Below the pieces are notes generated by a model. It saw nothing but the letters and a program-made list of their open reading frames with translations. It did no database searches and was not told the origin of the DNA. This document shows positions 47,324 through 56,416 of a stretch of DNA of 64,000 nucleotides, piece by piece; the stretch's first letter is position 1; every line of letters starts with the position of its first letter. The position numbers were made by a program, and so were the translations under genes. The stretch spans positions 62,001-126,000 of the forward strand of contig NZ_RYFV01000005.1 in the NCBI RefSeq assembly GCF_004104015.1. Direction: 5' to 3'. Source of the stretch: Actinomyces oricola. Its GTDB lineage: Bacteria; Actinomycetota; Actinomycetes; Actinomycetales; Actinomycetaceae.

Positions 47324-48594
47324 CGAGTCCTCCTCGCCTTGTCCTGGTTGAGCACCTCAGTGGCCAGCTGGCCGCAGGCGCCGTCGATGTCGCTACCACG
47401 AGTGTCCCTCACTGTGGTGGTAATACCCGCACGGCGCAGTGTGTCCACGAAACGATCCTGCACGTGAACCTCTGAACAAGTCCAGATAGAACCGGGGGTG
47501 GGGTTGAGTGGGATTGGGTTGACGTGGGCCCAGCCACTGCCCCGGCGGGTCAGCTCCTCGGCGAGGAGCTGAGCGCGCCAGGCATGATCGTTCATATCTT
47601 TAATCAGGGCGTACTCGATTGAGACGCGCCGACCGGTGGCCAGGAAATAGTCATGGGCGGCGTCAAGTAGCTCTGCGACCTTCCACCGGGAGTTGACCGG
47701 GATGAGTTCGTCGCGCAGCTCGTCGTCAGGGGCGTGGAGGGACACGGCCAGGGTCACCGGCATCCCTTCACCGGCGAGCTTGCGGATCAGTGGGACCAGG
47801 CCGACGGTTGAGACGGTGATGGCGCGCGCCGATAGGCCGAATCCCTCGGGGGCCGGGTCAATGAGGCGGTGAAGGGCGGCGACGACGTTCTTGTAGTTGA
47901 TCATGGGCTCCCCCATCCCCATGAACACGACGTTGGACAGGCGGGCCGGGCCACCGGTCAGCGCGCCGTGCGCCGAAAGTCGGGCCGCGCAGCGGACCTG
48001 CTCGACGATCTCGGCGGTGGACAGGTTGCGCGTTAACCCCATCTGGCCGGTGGCGCAGAAAGGGCAGGCCATACCGCAGCCGACCTGGCTGGACACGCAC
48101 AGGGTGGTGCGGTCCTGGTAGCGCATGAGGACCGACTCCACGCGCACACCGTCGTGGAGCTCCCACAAGTGCTTCATGGTGCGTCCGCCGTCGGCGCGCA
48201 GGGTTCGCACCGGGGTGATGAGCTCGGGCAGGAGCTCATGGCACAGTTGCTCGCGCTGCCCGGCCGGCAGATCGGTCATCTCCTGGCCCCGGCGGGTGAG
48301 GCGGGTGAAGTAGTGCCGGGAGAGCTGGTCGGCGCGGAAAGCGGGCAGGCCCGCCTCACGCAAGGCCGCCCTGCGCCCCGCCAGGTCGAGATCGGCCAGA
48401 TGCCGGGGGGCCTTGCCGCGCGCCGGAGGCACTGCGAAGGACAGGCGGGGGCGGGCGTCGGGGCTGGTGGCCCCCTCGGGCGGCTGGTCGGTGGGCAGGA
48501 CCTGGGCCTGACCGGCGGCGGACCGGGCCGGGGCGCGCATGATGGGGACCGGCTCGCGGCGCCGACGGCGGTGGGGGTCACTGGCGGGGCTCAC
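47320..48594 (-). CDS. rlmN: Dual-specificity 23S rRNA/tRNA adenine-C2 methyltransferase RlmN
   Basis: Radical-SAM enzyme that methylates A2503 of 23S rRNA and A37 of some tRNAs. The 424-residue protein has the radical-SAM cysteines in [34 protein letters not shown] is the SAM-binding segment. [18 protein letters not shown] follows, and the C-terminal [13 protein letters not shown]. An N-terminal extension of about 50 residues is low in complexity. The start is a GTG at 48594 with AGAGGAGG 8 nt upstream. Its stop overlaps the DivIVA gene start. Confidence 0.96.
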   Translation of the reverse strand: MSPASDPHRRRRREPVPIMRAPARSAAGQAQVLPTDQPPEGATSPDARPRLSFAVPPARGKAPRHLADLDLAGRRAALREAGLPAFRADQLSRHYFTRLTRRGQEMTDLPAGQREQLCHELLPELITPVRTLRADGGRTMKHLWELHDGVRVESVLMRYQDRTTLCVSSQVGCGMACPFCATGQMGLTRNLSTAEIVEQVRCAARLSAHGALTGGPARLSNVVFMGMGEPMINYKNVVAALHRLIDPAPEGFGLSARAITVSTVGLVPLIRKLAGEGMPVTLAVSLHAPDDELRDELIPVNSRWKVAELLDAAHDYFLATGRRVSIEYALIKDMNDHAWRAQLLAEELTRRGSGWAHVNPIPLNPTPGSIWTCSEVHVQDRFVDTLRRAGITTTVRDTRGSDIDGACGQLATEVLNQDKARRTR

Positions 48595-48640
48595 GGAATG
48601 AGCCTCCTCTCAGTTGCGGGCATGGCGGGCGGCACCGGGG

Positions 48641-49579
48641 TCACCAAGCCACAAGGGTGAAGACGTAGATCAGGGGGGCGGCTACCAGGATGGAGTCGAG
48701 CCGGTCCATGAGCCCGCCATGACCGGGCAGGAGCGTGCCCATGTCCTTCAGGCCCAGGTCCCGTTTAAGAAGAGACTCCCCTAAGTCCCCCAGGGTGGAG
48801 ACGACCACGGCGCAGGCCCCCAGCACCGCCCCGGCCGGCACGGGGCCGCCCAGGGCCCACAGGCACAGCGCACCCGCGCCTATGGTCGCAACCAGGGAGC
48901 CGACGAAGCCCTCCCAGGATTTCTTGGGCGACACTGAGGGCGCCATGGGGTGCCTGCCCAGGGTGATGCCGGCCAACCAGCCGCCGGTGTCACTGGCCAC
49001 CGGCAGGGCGATGAGCATAATGGCCTTGCCGACCCCTTGATCCTGGGCCGTTATGAGCACGGCGAAGCCGGCCAGGAAGGGCAGATAGGTGGCGGCGAAC
49101 ACCGCGGCGGCCGCATCCACCGAGCGGGAGCGGCGCACCTCGTCGTGGGCGTCGGTGCGGGGGACGTCGTGGGCGCTGGCCTCCAGCGGGGTGCCCGTCT
49201 CGGCTTCGGCCTGGTCCATAAAGGCCCACAGAACACAGGCCCCCACGGTGGCAATGTAGGCGCCCAGAGCGGCCTCGGCGCCAACCATCCAGGCCGATAC
49301 CGCTATGCCGAGCGTGCCCAGCCACAGGGGGGGCAGCGGCAGGCGAATGCCCTTGCGGGCGAAGGCACCGGCGAGCTCCCACAGGGCGCCGCATACGGCC
49401 ACTACCACGACGCCAACGAAGACGGTCTTGTAGAACAGCAGTGAGGCGAGGATGCCGCCAATGAGCAGCACCGCCACCCCGAGCGCGGCCGGCAGGTTGC
49501 GCCCAGCCCGGCCGGTGGCCGGCAGTGGGGCGTGGTTGCGCGTCGGGGGCGGTGTCAGCAGCGTGCTGAGAGGCGACAT
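48641..49579 (-). CDS. cdsA: Phosphatidate cytidylyltransferase CdsA
   Basis: Makes CDP-diacylglycerol, the precursor of anionic phospholipids. The 312-residue membrane protein has about eight hydrophobic segments and the family signature near the C-terminus: SVSPKKSWEGFVGSLVAT and DLGESLLKRDLGLKDMG, with PGHGGLMDRLDS. The ATG at 49579 is the most plausible start because the frame upstream has low-complexity, non-membrane sequence that overlaps frr; no ribosome binding site was found. It lies in the pyrH-frr-cdsA-rlmN order typical of actinobacteria. Confidence 0.95.
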   Translation of the reverse strand: MSPLSTLLTPPPTRNHAPLPATGRAGRNLPAALGVAVLLIGGILASLLFYKTVFVGVVVVAVCGALWELAGAFARKGIRLPLPPLWLGTLGIAVSAWMVGAEAALGAYIATVGACVLWAFMDQAEAETGTPLEASAHDVPRTDAHDEVRRSRSVDAAAAVFAATYLPFLAGFAVLITAQDQGVGKAIMLIALPVASDTGGWLAGITLGRHPMAPSVSPKKSWEGFVGSLVATIGAGALCLWALGGPVPAGAVLGACAVVVSTLGDLGESLLKRDLGLKDMGTLLPGHGGLMDRLDSILVAAPLIYVFTLVAW

Positions 49580-49631
49580 CTGGGGTGCTCGGGTTGGGTG
49601 AGGATCGTCGATAAGGTCGATAAAGGGTGTC

Positions 49632-50189
49632 TCAGACCTCGAGGAGCTCGGATTCCTTGGCGGCCAGGGCGGCGTCGATCTTCTCCACGAAGCGCCTGGT
49701 GAGGGCATCGAGTTCGTTCTCGGCGCGCTTGACCTCATCCTCGCCGGCGCCGCCGTCCTTCTTAATGGCCTCCAGCTCCTTCTTGGACTTGCCGCGGATG
49801 CCGCGCACCTGGATACGGGATTCCTCAGCGCGGTTGCGGGCGAGTTTGACGTAGTCGCGCCGGCGCTCCTCGGTGAGGGCGGGCAGGGTCACGCGGATAA
49901 TGGTGCCGTCGTCGGTGGGGTTGACACCCAGGTCGGACTCGCGGATCGCCGTTGTAATGGCCTTCATGGCGCTGCGGTCGAAGGGGCTGACAATAACGGT
50001 GCGGGCCTCGGGGATGGTCAGGGAGGCGAGCTGCTGCAGGGGGGTGGGGGCCCCGTAGTAGTCCACGAGGATTTGATTGAACATGGCGGGGTTGGCGCGG
50101 CCGGTGCGGATGGCGGCGAGTTCGTGCTTGGCGGCCTCCAGGGCGCGCTCCATCTTGTCCTCGGCCTCGAGCATGACGTCGTCAATCAT
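49632..50189 (-). CDS. frr: Ribosome recycling factor
   Basis: Splits post-termination ribosomes together with EF-G. The 185-residue protein is standard in length, with KMERALEAAKHELAAIRTGRANP, YYGAPTPLQQLASLTIPEAR, and the helical RRDYVKLARNRAEESRIQVR. GAAGGTTC precedes the ATG. It is 49 nt after pyrH and 52 nt before cdsA, so probably one transcript. Confidence 0.98.
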   Translation of the reverse strand: MIDDVMLEAEDKMERALEAAKHELAAIRTGRANPAMFNQILVDYYGAPTPLQQLASLTIPEARTVIVSPFDRSAMKAITTAIRESDLGVNPTDDGTIIRVTLPALTEERRRDYVKLARNRAEESRIQVRGIRGKSKKELEAIKKDGGAGEDEVKRAENELDALTRRFVEKIDAALAAKESELLEV

Positions 50190-50238
50190 GAAGGTTCCTT
50201 CTGTGCGGTGGGATCTGGGGCTGATGCTGTGGGTGTGC

Positions 50239-50997
50239 TCAGGCGGATTTGCTGGACACCAGGGTTCCGATCTTCTCCCCCAGGAGCGCCCGGGTAATGT
50301 TCCCGCCCTCGCCCATGCCGAAGACGCGCATGGTCAGGCCGTTGTCACGGCACAGGGAGAAGGCCGCGGCGTCGACAACCTGAAGGCCCTCGGCCAGGGC
50401 CCGCCCATAGGTCAGGTGGTCCAGCAGTTTCGCGGAGGGGTCTTTACGGGGGTCGGCGGTGTAGACGCCGTCGACGCCGTTCTTGCCCACGAGCAGTTCG
50501 TCGCAGTGGGTCTCCAGGGCTCTTTGCGCGGCGACGGTGTCAGTGGAGAAGTAGGGCAGGCCCGCCCCGGCGCCGAAGACGACCACCCGGCCCTTCTCCA
50601 GGTGCCGGATGGCGCGCAGGGGCACGTAGCTCTCAGCGACCTGCCCCATAGTGATGGCGGTCTGGACGCGAGCGGGGACGCCGGCCTTCTCAATGAAGTC
50701 CTGCAGGGCCAGCGCGTTCATGACTGTGCCCAGCATGCCCATGTAGTCGGCGCGGGCCCGATCCATGCCGCGGGCCGAGAGCTCGGCGCCGCGGAAGAAG
50801 TTGCCCCCGCCCACGACGACCGCGACCTGTACGCCGGCCTGGACGGCCTTAGTGATCTGCTGGGCGGCGTCAGAGACGACGTCGGGGTCCAGCCCCACTG
50901 AGCCTCCGCCGAAAACCTCCCCGGAGAGTTTGAGCAGGACGCGCCGAGGGTGGGGCCCGTGAGCAACGCGGTCATCTCGCGGAGTGGTCTCGGTCAT
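50239..50997 (-). CDS. pyrH: UMP kinase
   Basis: Phosphorylates UMP to UDP for pyrimidine nucleotide supply. The 252-residue amino-acid-kinase-fold protein has [43 protein letters not shown] and [16 protein letters not shown]-like [17 protein letters not shown]. The ATG has GGAGGGATCC upstream. It heads the pyrH-frr-cdsA unit. The 238-nt gap to the divergent symporter gene (50998-51235) holds both promoters; I could not define either. Confidence 0.97.
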   Translation of the reverse strand: MTETTPRDDRVAHGPHPRRVLLKLSGEVFGGGSVGLDPDVVSDAAQQITKAVQAGVQVAVVVGGGNFFRGAELSARGMDRARADYMGMLGTVMNALALQDFIEKAGVPARVQTAITMGQVAESYVPLRAIRHLEKGRVVVFGAGAGLPYFSTDTVAAQRALETHCDELLVGKNGVDGVYTADPRKDPSAKLLDHLTYGRALAEGLQVVDAAAFSLCRDNGLTMRVFGMGEGGNITRALLGEKIGTLVSSKSA

Positions 50998-51235
50998 GGA
51001 TGGATCCCTCCTGGTTGCGGGTGGGCGCTCAGCCGCCGGCTAGAGCGTACCTGTTCAGGGCTCTGGTCACCGCTTCGAGCACTCGTGGGGTACCCGGGAC
51101 GCCATGGGCCCCGGCCAGCGCCCCCCACTGGGAGGACGGTTCCATCCACCCATAGAGCCGTGAACAGGGGCTCGTGGGCCTATCCTGGGCCAAGGCGCCC
51201 ATAGCCGCGCGCCATCCCCTGCCCAGGAGAGCCTT

Positions 51236-52978
51236 ATGCCCACCGCCCCGCTTCTACTCCCAGTCGCCTCCGAGACTCTGCTCGAGGCGCGCTGGTACGA
51301 CTACTTCCCCATTATCATCTACTTCGGCTTCGTCATCGCCGTGGGATTCATGGCCAAGATGAAGACCTCATCCTCCGACGAATTCCTCACCTCGGGCCGC
51401 TCCCTACCGGCCTGGGTGACTGGAATCGCCTTCGTCTCGGCGAACCTCGGTGCTGTGGAGATTATGGGCATGTCGGCCACCGGCGCCCAGTACGGTCTGC
51501 CGACTTTCCACTACTTCTGGATTGGCGCCATTCCCGCCATGCTCTTCCTGGGCTTGGTCATGATGCCCTTCTACTACGGCTCCAAGGTCCGCTCCGTGCC
51601 GGAGTTCATGCTCAAGCGCTACGGCAGTACGGCGCACCTGATCAATGCAATCTCCTTTGCGCTGGCCCAGTTGCTCATCGCGGGAGTCAACCTCTTCCTG
51701 CTCGGCTCGATCGTTAACCGCCTCCTGGGGTGGCCGCTGTGGGTGGCGCTTATCCTGGCCGCGGTCATCGTCTTCTCCTACATTAGCCTGGGAGGGCTTT
51801 CCGCAGCCATCTACAACGAGGTGCTCCAGTTCTTCATTATTGTGGTCGCACTGCTGCCGCTAACCCTGCTGGGACTGCACCGAGTGGGCTGGTGGTCGGG
51901 TCTAAAAGAAAAGATCACTGATGCTGCGCTGGCGTACGGCACCGGCCACTACGCGGAACCCGCCGCCCAGCTGCACTCCTGGCCCGGCCAGCTCCTGTCC
52001 GGATTCGAATCCCCCGTTCTGTCGGTGGTCGGCATTGTCTTCGGCCTGGGCTTCGTGCTCTCCTTCGGCTACTGGACCACGAACTTCGTGGAGGTCCAGC
52101 GGGCCATGGCCGCGGACTCGATCTCATCGGCCCGCTCGGCCCCGATCATTGGCACCTTCGCCAAGATGGTGGTTCCCTTCCTGGTCATTATCCCCGGCAT
52201 GGTGGCGGCCGTCTTCGTTGAGGAGATCATCGAAATTAAACAGGCCTCGTTGGCCGGCGCAGCCGCGGGGACCGAAGGCGTCACCTACAATGACGCCGTC
52301 CTGTTGCTCATGCGCGACGTGCTGCCCAATGGCTTGCTCGGCCTGGCCATCACGGGATTGCTGGCCTCCTTCATGGCCGGTATGGCGGCGAATATCTCCG
52401 CCTTCAACACGGTGCTCACCGTCGACCTCTACGAGGGCTACATCAACAAGAAGGCCGACGACGCCACCTATCTCAAGATGGGGCATCGGGCGACCGCCTT
52501 CGCCACCATTGTGGCGATCTTCACGGCACTCATCGCCTCGCAGTTCCAGAACCTCATGGACTACCTCCAGCAGCTCTTCTCCATGTTCAACGCCCCGTTG
52601 TTCGCAACCTTCATCGTGGGTATGTTCTGGAAGCGGGCCACGGCCCAAGCCGGTTGGATCGGTCTTGTTTCCGGCACGTTGACGGCGCTGACCCTCAATA
52701 TCCTGCACTGGGTGGGCCTGTTGAACCTGCCGGGTCAGGGCCTGGCCTTCGTGGCCGCTGGTGCGGCCTTCACCATGGACATTGTCGTCACCGTCCTGGT
52801 GTCGCTGGCCACGGAGCCCAAGCCCGAGCCCGAACTCAAGGGTTTCGTCTACTCCCTGACCCCCAAGGAGCAGCGCACCGATCCTCGGGCCGGCGAGTTG
52901 GCGTGGTTCCGCCGTCCGGTGCCGCTGGCCATCTGCTCGGCCATCCTTGTTATTCTTCTGAACTCGATCTTCCACTGA
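51236..52978 (+). CDS. Sodium:solute symporter family protein (SSS, SGLT-like)
   Basis: Membrane transporter of the SSS family. The 580-residue protein has about 13-14 membrane segments, starting WYDYFPIIIYFGFVIAVGFM. It has the SLPAWVTGIAFVSANLGAVE region (TM1), SVPEFMLKRYGS, SYISLGGLSAAIYNEVLQFF and, late, LMDYLQQLFSMFNAPLFATF, resembling sugar or inositol symporters. The substrate cannot be assigned. AGGAG lies 6 nt before the ATG. It is followed by a small membrane protein gene after 14 nt. It stands between pyrH and tsf on the opposite strand. Confidence 0.92.
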   Translation: MPTAPLLLPVASETLLEARWYDYFPIIIYFGFVIAVGFMAKMKTSSSDEFLTSGRSLPAWVTGIAFVSANLGAVEIMGMSATGAQYGLPTFHYFWIGAIPAMLFLGLVMMPFYYGSKVRSVPEFMLKRYGSTAHLINAISFALAQLLIAGVNLFLLGSIVNRLLGWPLWVALILAAVIVFSYISLGGLSAAIYNEVLQFFIIVVALLPLTLLGLHRVGWWSGLKEKITDAALAYGTGHYAEPAAQLHSWPGQLLSGFESPVLSVVGIVFGLGFVLSFGYWTTNFVEVQRAMAADSISSARSAPIIGTFAKMVVPFLVIIPGMVAAVFVEEIIEIKQASLAGAAAGTEGVTYNDAVLLLMRDVLPNGLLGLAITGLLASFMAGMAANISAFNTVLTVDLYEGYINKKADDATYLKMGHRATAFATIVAIFTALIASQFQNLMDYLQQLFSMFNAPLFATFIVGMFWKRATAQAGWIGLVSGTLTALTLNILHWVGLLNLPGQGLAFVAAGAAFTMDIVVTVLVSLATEPKPEPELKGFVYSLTPKEQRTDPRAGELAWFRRPVPLAICSAILVILLNSIFH

Positions 52979-52992
52979 GCGGAGAGTCCACC

Positions 52993-53271
52993 ATGAACAT
53001 ATTCCTCAAGGTCCTCGCGGACATCCGCACGGTGATCGCCGCGGTCCTGGGCATTATCGGCGTCTACCTGCTCGTCTGCTCGGCTTTCCTCAACGGGCCC
53101 GACGAAATGGCGAAGACCGGCGATATCAACGCCAACCTGTGGGCGGGCCTGGCCCTGCTCGTCATTGCGGGCTTCATGGCCACCTGGTGGATCATCTCCT
53201 CTAAGGCCGAGAGCGCCAAGAGCACCGAGAGCGCTGAGAACAAGGACAAGAGCACCACCGGCGTGGATTGA
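52993..53271 (+). CDS. Small two-span membrane protein following the symporter
   Basis: The 92-residue product has two hydrophobic segments (about residues 10-30 and 50-68) and a charged Lys/Glu/Ser-rich tail. The first segment is TVIAAVLGIIGVYLLVCSAF and the second WAGLALLVIAGFMATWWII. I did not recognise a named domain. GGAGAG lies 6 nt before the ATG, and the gap from the symporter stop is 14 nt, so the two are co-transcribed. A small partner subunit is an inference, by analogy with YjcH-ActP and YhdT-PanF pairs, where the small gene comes first. Confidence 0.75.
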   Translation: MNIFLKVLADIRTVIAAVLGIIGVYLLVCSAFLNGPDEMAKTGDINANLWAGLALLVIAGFMATWWIISSKAESAKSTESAENKDKSTTGVD

Positions 53272-53326
53272 GATGATCATTATGGCGAGCGTCCGCAACG
53301 GGGTGTAAGACCTCCACCATGCAGAT

Positions 53327-53376
53327 GCGAAGGCCGGCTGCCCCGCCACATCCGTGGCGGGGCAGCCGGCCTTCGC
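53327..53376. terminator. 23-bp perfect bidirectional terminator
   Basis: A perfect 23-bp stem (53327-53349 with 53354-53376) and a 4-nt loop ATCC lie 55 nt after the small membrane protein gene and 65 nt after the tsf stop. It is the longest perfect stem in the window. Confidence 0.85.
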
Positions 53377-53441
53377 TCCCGGCGCGCGCCGCGGCTCCCA
53401 CCCTATTGAGGACCTGGGGTTGGGCACCGCGCCGGGCGGGC

Positions 53442-54281
53442 TCAGGCGCCGACGCGGAAGCGGACGAAACCGGTCACCGAGCCGCCGGTGGCGGTCACGA
53501 TCTCGCCGACCGTATTCTTGGGGTCCCTGGCGAAGGCCTGGTCCAGAAGCACCGCCTCCTTGAAGAAGGCGCCCAGCCGGCCCTCGACGATCTTGGGGAT
53601 GGCCTTCTCGGGCTTGCCCTCGGCGCGGGTGGTCTCCTCCGCAATGGAGCGCTCCTTGGCCACGACCTCGGCGGGGACGTCCTCGCGGGCGACGTACTGC
53701 GGGGAGTAGGCGGCAATATGCATGGCGACATCGTGGGCGACATCCGCGGCGGCCTCATCGGTGCCGAGCAGCACACCGACCTGGGCGGGCAGATCGGGGT
53801 TCGTGTGGTGCAGGTAGAGCGCGACCCTCGGGGCGGTCAGGCGGGCGACGCGACGCACCACGATCTTCTCACCAATGACGGCCTGCATGGAGTCGGTGAG
53901 GTTCTTGACTGAGAACCCGTCGACCTCAACAGCCGTCAGGGCCTCGACGGACTCGGCGCCCGAGACCAGGGCCGCAGCCAGCACCTGCTCGGCGTAGGCG
54001 AGGAACTTCTCGTTCTTGGCCACGAAGTCGGTCTCCGCATTGACCTCAATGAGGACACCGACCTGGCCCTCGGGTCCGTCAACAACCTTGGCCGCAATAA
54101 GGCCGGCGGAGGCCGAACGGCCCTCGCGCTTGGCAATGCCCTTGAGGCCCTTGACACGGATAATCTCAATGGCCTTCTCAATGTCGCCGTCGGCCTCGTC
54201 GAGAGCCTTCTTGACGTCGAGCATGCCCGCGCCGGTCTTCTCGCGCAGCGCCTTAATGTCAGCGGTGGTGTAGTTCGCCAT
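53442..54281 (-). CDS. tsf: Elongation factor Ts
   Basis: Guanine nucleotide exchange factor for EF-Tu. The 279-residue protein has ADIKALREKTGAGMLDVKKA with LDEADGD, the N-terminal UBA-like motif, then NAETDFVAKNEKFL, and two core subdomains with AAYSPQYVAREDVP. Length matches actinobacterial EF-Ts. CAGGAGAT precedes the ATG by 5 nt. It follows rpsB after 50 nt and ends at the large terminator. Confidence 0.98.
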   Translation of the reverse strand: MANYTTADIKALREKTGAGMLDVKKALDEADGDIEKAIEIIRVKGLKGIAKREGRSASAGLIAAKVVDGPEGQVGVLIEVNAETDFVAKNEKFLAYAEQVLAAALVSGAESVEALTAVEVDGFSVKNLTDSMQAVIGEKIVVRRVARLTAPRVALYLHHTNPDLPAQVGVLLGTDEAAADVAHDVAMHIAAYSPQYVAREDVPAEVVAKERSIAEETTRAEGKPEKAIPKIVEGRLGAFFKEAVLLDQAFARDPKNTVGEIVTATGGSVTGFVRFRVGA

Positions 54282-54331
54282 GGATATCTCCTGGTGAGTT
54301 CGGTGAAGGACGGGTTCTGGTGCGAACAGGT

Positions 54332-55183
54332 TCAGGCCTGCTCGGCGGCCTCAGCGGCAGGGGCCTCGGGGGCGTCGGCAGGGGCCTCGGCGGAGGCCTC
54401 CTCGGCGCCGGCCAGGAGCTGAGCCTCCCACTCGGGCAGTGGCTCGGCCTCGGGGGTGACGTCGACCTCCTCGCCGGTGCGACGCAGGCCGGCGGAGCGG
54501 TCCAGAAGACCCTCCGCGGCGGCGTCGGCAATAACGCGCGTCAGCAGCGATACGGCCCGGATGGCGTCGTCATTGCCGGGAACGCCGTAGGTGACCTCAT
54601 CGGGGTCGCAGTTGGTGTCAAGGATCGCAATAACGGGGATATTGAGCTTCCTGGCCTCGGCAATGGCCAGGTGCTCCTTCTTGGTGTCCACCACCCAGAT
54701 GGCCGAGGGGAGCTTGGCCATGTCACGAATACCGCCCAGGGTGCGCGTGAGCTTGTCCTTCTCCCGGCGCATCATGAGCAGCTCTTTCTTGGTGCGGCCC
54801 GAGCCGGCGACGTCGTCGAAGTCGATCTGCTCGAGCTCCTTCATGCGGTCCAGGCGGGCGCGCACGGTGGAGAAGTTGGTGAGCATGCCGCCCAGCCAGC
54901 GCTGGTTGACATACGGCATGCCCACACGCTGGGCCTGCTCGGCCACGGCCACCTGGGCCTGTTTCTTGGTGCCGACGAAGAGGATGTTGCCTCCGCGGGC
55001 GACAGTCTCCTTGACGAAGTCGTAGGCGGTGTTAATGCCCTCCACCGACTGCTGCAGGTCGATGATGTAGATGCCGTTGCGCTCGGTGAGGATGAAGCGC
55101 TTCATCTTGGGATTCCAGCGACGGGTCTGGTGCCCGAAGTGGACACCGCTCTCAAGGAGCTGGCGCATGGAGACGACGGCCAT
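54332..55183 (-). CDS. rpsB: 30S ribosomal protein S2
   Basis: Structural 30S protein that also recruits S1-type proteins. The 283-residue product has [57 protein letters not shown], and [22 protein letters not shown]-terminal acidic Ala/Glu tail of about 45 residues extends beyond the E. coli protein. GGAAGGA precedes the ATG. It is the first gene of rpsB-tsf; the 415-nt region upstream is shared with the divergent M23 gene. Confidence 0.98.
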   Translation of the reverse strand: MAVVSMRQLLESGVHFGHQTRRWNPKMKRFILTERNGIYIIDLQQSVEGINTAYDFVKETVARGGNILFVGTKKQAQVAVAEQAQRVGMPYVNQRWLGGMLTNFSTVRARLDRMKELEQIDFDDVAGSGRTKKELLMMRREKDKLTRTLGGIRDMAKLPSAIWVVDTKKEHLAIAEARKLNIPVIAILDTNCDPDEVTYGVPGNDDAIRAVSLLTRVIADAAAEGLLDRSAGLRRTGEEVDVTPEAEPLPEWEAQLLAGAEEASAEAPADAPEAPAAEAAEQA

Positions 55184-55667
55184 AACGGTCCTTCCGTGCC
55201 TGCCGGGAGCCTGCCCGGCACGCGGTCATTCGAGGGGCGCCCGTGGCATGGGGTTACCCCGGTAGTGCTGTGCGGTTCTTCCCCGTCCACCGGACCCTCC
55301 CGAAGGCGGGCCCGGCCCCGCTCACGGCGCGCCGCAGGCGGACCGGGGCCTGGTGCCCGAGACGCACGGTCACCCGCCCCCACCTGGTGGCGGAGGGCGG
55401 GACCACGACCGTGACGACCGAAAGGACGTTCCGAAAGACTCGGAGGCGGGCACGCGTAGTCAGCCGCTACGGGCCCTGTCGGTGGGAGCCGGCACGGCCC
55501 GCGGCGAACTGCGTCCGTGAGGCTACCACAGCGGGGGGATCTTTCCGCACCGGGGCTGGGAATACCGGCGTTGCCCCAGTCACCACAGGAGAACCGCTGT
55601 GGCGGGTTTTCCACAGCGCTGGTGGCCGGTGAATGCACCCGGGCGCCGACCATCCGATTCTGGGTCG
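55184..55667. other. Divergent intergenic region of rpsB and the M23-like gene
   Basis: A gene-free stretch of 484 nt. An inverted repeat CCACAGCGG (55526-55534) and CCGCTGTGG (55594-55602) flank about 60 nt. TTTTCCACA (55607-55615) matches a DnaA-box-like consensus TTNTNCACA. No rpsB promoter could be assigned with confidence, and no RNA gene was recognised. Confidence 0.45.
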
Positions 55668-56360
55668 GTGGTTACCTTCTATCCCTTCGCCTCCCCGCCC
55701 CTGCTCCGCGACCGGGGCGGGCGCCTGGCAGCAGTCGGGCCGGGCGCCCCGCGATCCGGCCCGCGCCCCGCGCGGTGGACGACGGCGGTTCTTCGCCTGC
55801 TCCTCGTGGCCCTGCTCATGAACGGCTCCCCCTGGGCCGGGGCCGCATCCGGCCCGCCAGTGCCCGGCCTCGCCCGGACCGGCGGGGTCGTAGCGGGTGC
55901 GGTGGCGCTCACCGAGGCGCCGGCTCCACCGTCCCCGGCCCCACGCGGCTCCTACACCTGGCCCACCGGCGGGCCGGCCCCGGTGTTGGAGGGCTTCGAC
56001 CCGCCGGCCGTCGTCTGGGGGCGCGGGCACCGGGGCGTGGATCTCGCACTGGAGGCCGGCTCGCCGGTGCTGGCCGCCGCGGCCGGAACAGTCGCCTTCG
56101 CCGGGATGGTGGCCGGCCGCCCAGTGGTGTCCATAGACCATCCTGACGGCATCCGCACCACCTATGAGCCGGTCGAGCCGGTGGTCACCGCCGGGGAGCG
56201 GGTCCACCGCGGGCAAATCATCGGGACGCTGCTGGCCGGGCACCGCGCCGACGGCGTAGACGCCCTCCATTGGGGTGCGCGCACAGGGCCGAAGAGCTAT
56301 GTCAACCCCCTGCGGCTGCTGAGTCCCGCCGTCATTAGGCTCAAGCCCCTGGAGTCGTAA
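55668..56360 (+). CDS. M23 (LytM-type) peptidase-like exported protein
   Basis: Expected to act on or bind the cell wall. The 230-residue product has an N-terminal hydrophobic stretch (VLRLLLVALLMNGSPWAG), a Pro-rich linker, and a C-terminal M23 domain. The domain has HRGVDLALEAGSPVLAAAAG (zinc His and Asp), VSIDHPDGIRTTYEPV and GERVHRGQIIGTLL. The second metal site reads ALHWGAR instead of HxH, so the presumed catalytic His is missing. Start is uncertain: GTG 55668 lacks a clear ribosome binding site; the frame is open to 55599. This gene is usual beside rpsB in actinobacteria. Confidence 0.85.
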   Translation: MVTFYPFASPPLLRDRGGRLAAVGPGAPRSGPRPARWTTAVLRLLLVALLMNGSPWAGAASGPPVPGLARTGGVVAGAVALTEAPAPPSPAPRGSYTWPTGGPAPVLEGFDPPAVVWGRGHRGVDLALEAGSPVLAAAAGTVAFAGMVAGRPVVSIDHPDGIRTTYEPVEPVVTAGERVHRGQIIGTLLAGHRADGVDALHWGARTGPKSYVNPLRLLSPAVIRLKPLES

Positions 56361-56416
56361 GTGGGCGCTCAGCGGCCCTGTCCTCATGCCCCTGTCCCGC
56401 CCCGGAGTCCGGCGAC

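Noticed and set aside
55607-55615. DnaA-box-like sequence considered as part of a replication origin
   Set aside because: Only one box; dnaA, dnaN and rpmH are absent from the window and gene content is not origin-like.
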